Below, piece after piece: positions 58,980 through 64,000 of a stretch of 64,000 nucleotides of DNA. The position numbers and the translations under genes are program-made. The notes under the pieces are model-generated. The model did no database searches. It was not told the DNA's origin and saw only the letters and a program-made list of their open reading frames with translations. Each line of letters begins with the position of its first letter. Position 1 is the first letter of the stretch. This DNA is from Sceloporus undulatus (lineage: Eukaryota; Chordata; Lepidosauria; Squamata; Phrynosomatidae), in NCBI RefSeq assembly GCF_019175285.1, contig NC_056525.1:135366925-135430924 (forward strand). The letters run 5' to 3'.

Positions 58980-59470
58980 GAAACCCTGTTGTTGATACAT
59001 GCAAGCACATTGGCCTGCATTGCTCCAGGCTATCAGATGGATCATGTCTCGCTTTATGAGTCTGCCCAGACCATGAGATCCTCAGAAGAGGCCTTCCTCT
59101 CAATACCACCACCTTCACAGCCACAGCTGGTATGGACTCAAGATAGGGCCATCTTAGTGACTGCCCCTAGGCTCTGTTACTCTCTTTCCAGAAAGGCCAG
59201 AATGGCTACTCCTTGCTGAACTTGTGTAAATGCTTTTTTAACATTCAATAAACTTTTAAAACTGACCATTTAAAAAAAAAAGAGCTTTAGAGGTTGCCAT
59301 ATTCAGTTTTTACTGAACTGTTTTTATTCTTTTTTAATGTGCGTGTTTTAAATAGTTTTAATACTGTGGATAATTTAATGTTGACTTTTATATGTTTTTA
59401 CCCATATTGTGCTTGATTTAAATTGCAAGACACTTTGAATCCCAATTATGGGAAAAGAGGGGGTTTAAAA
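58980..59470 (+). mobile_element. L2-like LINE 3' tail
   Basis: The decayed C-terminus contains RAILVTAPRLCYSL, equivalent to the AAPRLWNSL stretch of L2-type LINEs. It is followed by an AT-rich region with an A run at 59272 and a tttaatact-type tail. Confidence 0.55.
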
Positions 59471-59652
59471 AAAGTTTACTATCATTTCAGTTGGTATATA
59501 AAGCTAGTCTGCTAGCTCCGCCCCCTTGTGACTCACAGATATGACTCACAGAAGTTCCTCCCCTTCAGCAACGAGCACACGGTCTCAAGCACACGGTCTC
59601 AAAATGGCTGCCAAGCAGCTCCACTCCTTCTCCTCTCTCTGGCCGGACTGCT

Positions 59653-59835
59653 GTTCGACAATGGAATGCACTCCCTCGGAGGGTGATAGAGTCTCCTTCC
59701 TTGGAGGTTTTTAAACAGAGGCTGGATGGCCATCTGTCAGGGATGCTTTGATTTGGATTTCCTGCATGGCAGGGGGTTGGACTGGATGGCCCTAGTGGTC
59801 TCTTCCAACTCTATGATTCTATGATTCTATGATTT
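59653..59835 (+). mobile_element. CR1 LINE 3' end
   Basis: It runs from tcgacaatggaatgcactcc to ttccaactctatgattctat, with a perfect tgattctatgattctatgat terminal repeat. It is among the least decayed CR1 tips in the window. Confidence 0.88.
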
Positions 59836-59839
59836 CAAA

Positions 59840-60210
59840 TTACATGTATGAACTTTTCAACTGAAAATCGTGTACTTTAGAACTATTGCAGACAGAGGTA
59901 TCAAGCACCTCTGACCCTGACCAGGCCACCTCCCTCTGTATGCACATAACCTCACATCCATTTAGCAACAGGGCGGGAGTTGTATGGCCGGGCAGTATCT
60001 GACTGTATTTCTACACATGAAGAAGCAGCCATTCCTGGGAACTCCCAAGGGTCCTCCGGAGATCCAGGAGAAGGGTGTAATCTTTGTGTAAGGAAACCAG
60101 ACAGGAAAGTAAAAGAAGAGAATCCTTCTCACCTTTCTTCACTGCTTAAGATACTTGGGAAATACCCAGCCCTGACATAATGTTTCCAGGAGAGGAGAAT
60201 GAGGAACTGA
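59840..60210. other. Intergenic, nothing recognised
   Basis: No gene or repeat family could be supported. Confidence 0.35.
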
Positions 60211-61474
60211 GGTGAACTGTAGTGGCAAGAGAAGAGTTCAAGAATTCATTGACAAGTTATGAGCAGCAAATCACCAGGCCCAGATGGTATCCGCCTGTGA
60301 ATTTTTAAACAACTCAAAAAGAGAAATTGCTATTCTTCTCACTAAAATATGTAACTTGTCTCTTAGGTCAGCATCTGTCCTACAGAAATGGAGAGCAGGG
60401 ATCCAAGGGAGATCCAGGGAACTGTAGGTTGATTGGGTTAATGTCTTTTTCAGGTAAATTGGTGGAAAGTGTTATTAAGAATAAAGTTGTCAAGCATATA
60501 GAGGAGCAAGCCCTGTTAAAAAACAGTGTCATCGTGGGGTCTAGAAGGGTAGGTAGTGTTTCACTCTTGTAGAGTACTTTGCAAGTTCAGTAAGACAGAA
60601 GTGAGTCAGGAGTTATTTACTTGAACTTCCAAAAAGCTTTGGATGAGGGTCCAGTCCAAAGACTTCTCAGCAAAATTAGCCATCATGGGATGGGAAAAGA
60701 CATCTTCTTATGGACTGAAAAGTGGTTAAAGACCAGGATGCAGAGAGCTGGAATAAAAGGCTAATTTTTTGCAATTGCAAGGAAGGGTCTTTGTTGAGAC
60801 TGAGGCTTTTTATCTCGTTCATAAATGATCTAGAGTTATGGTTGAGCAGTGAGATGACCACGTTTGCTGATGATGCTCTTCAGCATGGTGAGAACAAAAG
60901 TGGATTGTACAGAGCTCCTTGCTGGGAGAATTAACAATAAAACAGAAAATCCGACTCAAGAGTTTATCACATGAAGGAGATTGGGAGTTTATCCTATGAA
61001 TATCTGGAAAAATCACGTAATTACATGAAATGGTTTCATGTGACATTGCACAAAACCCGCCATTAAAGTGGTCACAAAGAAGCATTAACACACATCTTTT
61101 TACTTTCAGGACTTCAGCAACAATGTATTTCTGGTATCACTTTATTTGCGCAATTGCATGTGATAATCATTTATGCAAATACTTGCCATGTTCGCTTTAT
61201 TTGCAAGATGCTTTAAATATGCTTTAATCTCTTTAATGCCGAAATTAGCCCCAGTGTGATGAACTCCTCAGTGTAAGAAATTGTAAGGTAATGCAAAACA
61301 TCACCTAGGACAAAAATTTCAACAGCTCTTATAAACTGATGAGATCTGAGCTGGCAGTGACTGATCAGGAAAGGGATCTTAGAATTGTGGTAGACAGCCT
61401 CCTTCACATATCAACCCAATGTGCAGCTGTTGTAAAAGAGAGAGAGAAAAAAAACTTTCTTGTCGGGTTTAATT

Positions 61475-61590
61475 TGAAATCAGCCTAAATATCTTCTCTG
61501 ATCTTGGAAAATAATCAGAGTCACTCCTGGGCACTACTTGGATGGGAGACCAACAACAACAAATACTAGGTGCTGTAGGCTGTATTTTAG
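61475..61590 (+). mobile_element. 5S rRNA-derived SINE head, forward orientation
   Basis: The stretch tctgatcttggaaaataatc, actacttggatgggagacca and actaggtgctgtaggct follows the 5S rRNA 3' half. It carries indels and an inserted aacaacaac, so it is not a functional 5S gene. Confidence 0.75.
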
Positions 61591-62010
61591 ATCCATGGTG
61601 TGACCACATCTGGAATACTGTGTACAGTTCTGCTCACCACATGTTAAAAATGGTGTTCTGGAGCTGGAAAAGGTGGAGGAAAAAATGATCAAGGGACTGG
61701 AACAACTGCCCAATAAGGAAAGATGCCAGCCACAGATGCTGCTGAAACGTCAGGAAGAAACTCTTCTAGAACGTGGCCACATAGGCTAAAAACCCCACAA
61801 AAAACTGGGAAAGATTGCTGTTCATTTAAAAAAAAAAAGACAAGTAAGGGGAGAGATGATGAGATATGTATGAAACTATGTATGATGTGGAGAAAGTAGA
61901 GAGGGGAAAGCATTATTGTCTCTCTGGGATTATCCACTGAAAGTGAATGTTGGGAGATTCAGGACAGATAAAAGGAAGTATTTTCCCACGCAGCACAGAA
62001 ATGAACTGTG

Positions 62011-62246
62011 AATCATAGAATCATAGAATAATAGAGTTGGAAGAGACCGCAAGGGCCATCCAGTCCAACCCTCTGCCATGCAGGAATCCAAATCAAATCA
62101 TCTCCGACAGATGGCCATCTAGCCTCTGTTTAAAGACCTCCAAGGAAGGAGACTCCACTACACTCCGAGGAAGGAGTGTGTTCCACTGTTGGGCAGCCCT
62201 TACTGTCAGGAAGTTCTTCCTAATGTTGAGGTGGAATCTCTTTTCT
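62011..62246 (-). mobile_element. CR1 LINE 3' end inserted in the L3 copy
   Basis: It starts aatcatagaatcatagaata and reads as the reverse of a CR1 end through ctaatgttgaggtggaatct. L3 sequence resumes with gtggaactctctgccacaag. Confidence 0.85.
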
Positions 62247-62559
62247 TGTGGAACTCTCTGCCACAAGATGTGGAAATAGCTGCCAACTTGAATGGTTTTA
62301 AAAGACAATTTGATAATTCCAAGGAGGAAAGAACTCTAAGGGACTGCTAGTCAGGTTGGGTATATGTCAAAACCTCTATCAGATGCAAAATGTCCCTGCA
62401 TTTCAGCTGCTGGGAAACACAAAATGCAGGATATAGTTGCGCTCATGTCCCTTGGGCAATGGACTGGTCATTGTGTGAACAGAATGTTTGACTAGAGAGC
62501 CCATTGATCTTGTCCAACATGGCTCTTCTTATGCTCTTAGACACACCATGAGAATGTAC

Positions 62560-63970
62560 AGGATTTCAAGGGGAAAAAATAACAGGAACTGTTTCATCCT
62601 CTCCGAGGCTTTCTACAAGACCTCTGAAACTGTACTAGATGAACATATCAAGATGCAAACCGTTCATTCTCTGGTGTTTTTCAAGGTCCATCATTAATAT
62701 TGCATCCAGCCAGCACACTCTTTACAAAACATCTTCAGATAACCCTTGTGCTGCAGGGTAACTTCACAACTATCCAATCAGCTAAAGTATTTGTGGACAT
62801 AATTATTCATAGATATTAAGGATTCCCTTTTGGCATTTGAAAGATCACAACTACACCAAAAGCTTTATTTTTAAGATTTTCTCCAACAAGACTAAAAGTA
62901 TTCTCTAGGTAAACAGGAGATTAATTGATATCCCACCTTTCCACCATAAAGGATGTTCCAAGCAGCATCCTTAGTGACTAATAGGCCAAAAATATTACAA
63001 ACTTATAAAAGCTTTCGGAAATCTTTCACAACTAGATGGCATAACTAAATAGCTTACACTTCATTTCTATTGGTGGAAAACTACTAATTTCAGAGTTCTG
63101 GACACTGATGTTTTATTTTGTGTCTCGTGTGTGTGCGTGCGTGTAATATTATTTAGGGCAGACAAAGAGATAAATGGAATGGGACAAAAAGATGAACGAT
63201 TTGTCCAATTTAATAGAGATTAGAACTTTTCCAAGAGACTTCTGCTTTGTTTCTTACTGTGATGACAGATGTTTTCATTTCATTTTCCCAGATATTTATG
63301 GGCATGTAAAATGTAGGTTAACATTAAATGATATGGGGCTGAAGAATTAAAATGGGGAAGGGAAAGCACTGTTAGATAGGTTTCAGTCTATGTGGATAGC
63401 ATGGCTGTGAGGAGCTCGCTCCCACAGATTTAATAGATGCTGTCACCTGTATACACACACACACACACACACACACACGCATACTATGGGAACTCAGCCA
63501 ACTGTATGCTCACAGAAATATTTAACTTGGATATACCTTGCACATATACATTTGTCTGACTTTCTGTTTGTCAAGAGAGGCTGCATCTTCAGCATAAGTT
63601 GGGCACAAGTCTGGAGAAGAGCAAGGCACATGGATTTCTATGTCAAAAGTGTGCATTGACCTTTCGTGGCAAGGAGTAGCCATATATGATGCTGCATTCT
63701 TGCACTTGCTCAAGGGCTGGCAGGACAAGGGAAGGGGAAGGGAGGAGGACTGGAGCTGAAAGACCATAGCATGGATGCATGGGAGTGAAGTTGTCAATAC
63801 AGCAGGTGAACCTATGGATTTAAATGGCATGCAAAGGAGGTGGCCTTAAGTTATCATTTTCATGCTTTGTGGGGCATGATTGTAGTAAGCTCCATAAACT
63901 CTTCCCTTAAGCACAAGTTTTGCTGGGTTTTTAAAAGTCCTCACGGTGAATTGTGGTTCTGCTTAGTTTC
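62560..63970. other. Intergenic, no gene; contains an AC microsatellite
   Basis: An AC run lies at 63453-63478, and a gtgtgcgtgcgtgt run is near 63129. The antisense frame at 63522-63830 has no recognisable features. Confidence 0.4.
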
Positions 63971-63972
63971 TA

Positions 63973-64000
63973 CCATTATTATTATTATTATTATTATTAT
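63973..64000 (+). repeat. ATT microsatellite at the window end
   Basis: An uninterrupted ATT run reaches the last base of the window. Confidence 0.9.

Larger units (their letters stand above)
60215..62545 (+). mobile_element. L3/CR1-group LINE, old copy with nested inserts
   Basis: RT segments appear as KLVESVIKNKVVKHIEEQALL near 60450-60520 and VYLNFQKAFDEGP-like near 60620. A FADDALQHGEN-like piece near 60865 may be the remains of the catalytic box. The later region (SELAVTDQERDLRIVVDS) is near 61345, KGLEQLPNKERC near 61690, and the 3' end (ggaactctctgccacaagat; gttgcgctcatgtcccttgg; atggctcttcttatgctctt) runs to about 62545. A 5S-SINE and a reverse CR1 tip interrupt it. Breaks are numerous. 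Confidence 0.75.

Noticed and set aside
61475-61590. Functional 5S rRNA gene
   Set aside because: Only the 3' half is similar, with an inserted run and indels, inside an old LINE; this is a SINE head.

Overview
This window reads as squamate reptile nuclear DNA, most likely from a lizard. It carries a tandem array of clustered-protocadherin variable exons set in a dense mix of reptile-type repeats: BovB/RTE, CR1, L3-like, L2 and L1 LINEs, Sauria-type SINEs with a BovB-like tail, SINEs with a 5S rRNA-derived head, and many short DNA transposons. No constant protocadherin exons, other host genes, functional RNA genes or CRISPR arrays were seen. Family assignments come from reading the sequence, not from a search.

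Layout. Positions 1-2340 hold the downstream flank of a unit whose exon lies before the window. 2341-2934 is the 3' quarter of a variable exon with an open frame and a splice donor but no promoter. Three full-length variable exons follow on the + strand at 8479-10896, 18005-20422 and 28098-30515. Each is exactly 806 codons: signal peptide, six cadherin repeats, one membrane helix and a variable cytoplasmic tail ending at a GT donor. A degraded 3' remnant at 21902-22096 marks a lost copy. A fifth exon is visible only as its last 127 codons (35430-35810) because a 100-N gap hides the rest. After a 25-N gap comes an inverted, indel-riddled exon on the - strand (36680-38773), then an inverted BovB LINE (39235-41310), then an older inverted protocadherin relic (about 41790-43480). 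From about 44.1 kb to the end I see only repeats and unassigned sequence.

How the parts relate. In clustered protocadherin loci each variable exon has its own promoter, is chosen stochastically in neurons, and is spliced to shared constant exons. Here every intact exon has the same upstream block, with a CTCF-like/CSE-like motif exactly 238 bp before the ATG. Each exon also has the same downstream intron block: a Tigger-like MITE about 77-95 bp past the exon end, then conserved flank sequence and, in most units, an L2 tail. 5S-SINE and BovB sequence lie before the next exon. The repeats therefore duplicated together with the exons as units of roughly 10 kb. The exon at 8479 and the partial exon at 35430 look like the most recent pair. 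The right third is a LINE graveyard that includes one long, GC-rich L2 copy (46955-50405) and several nested insertions.
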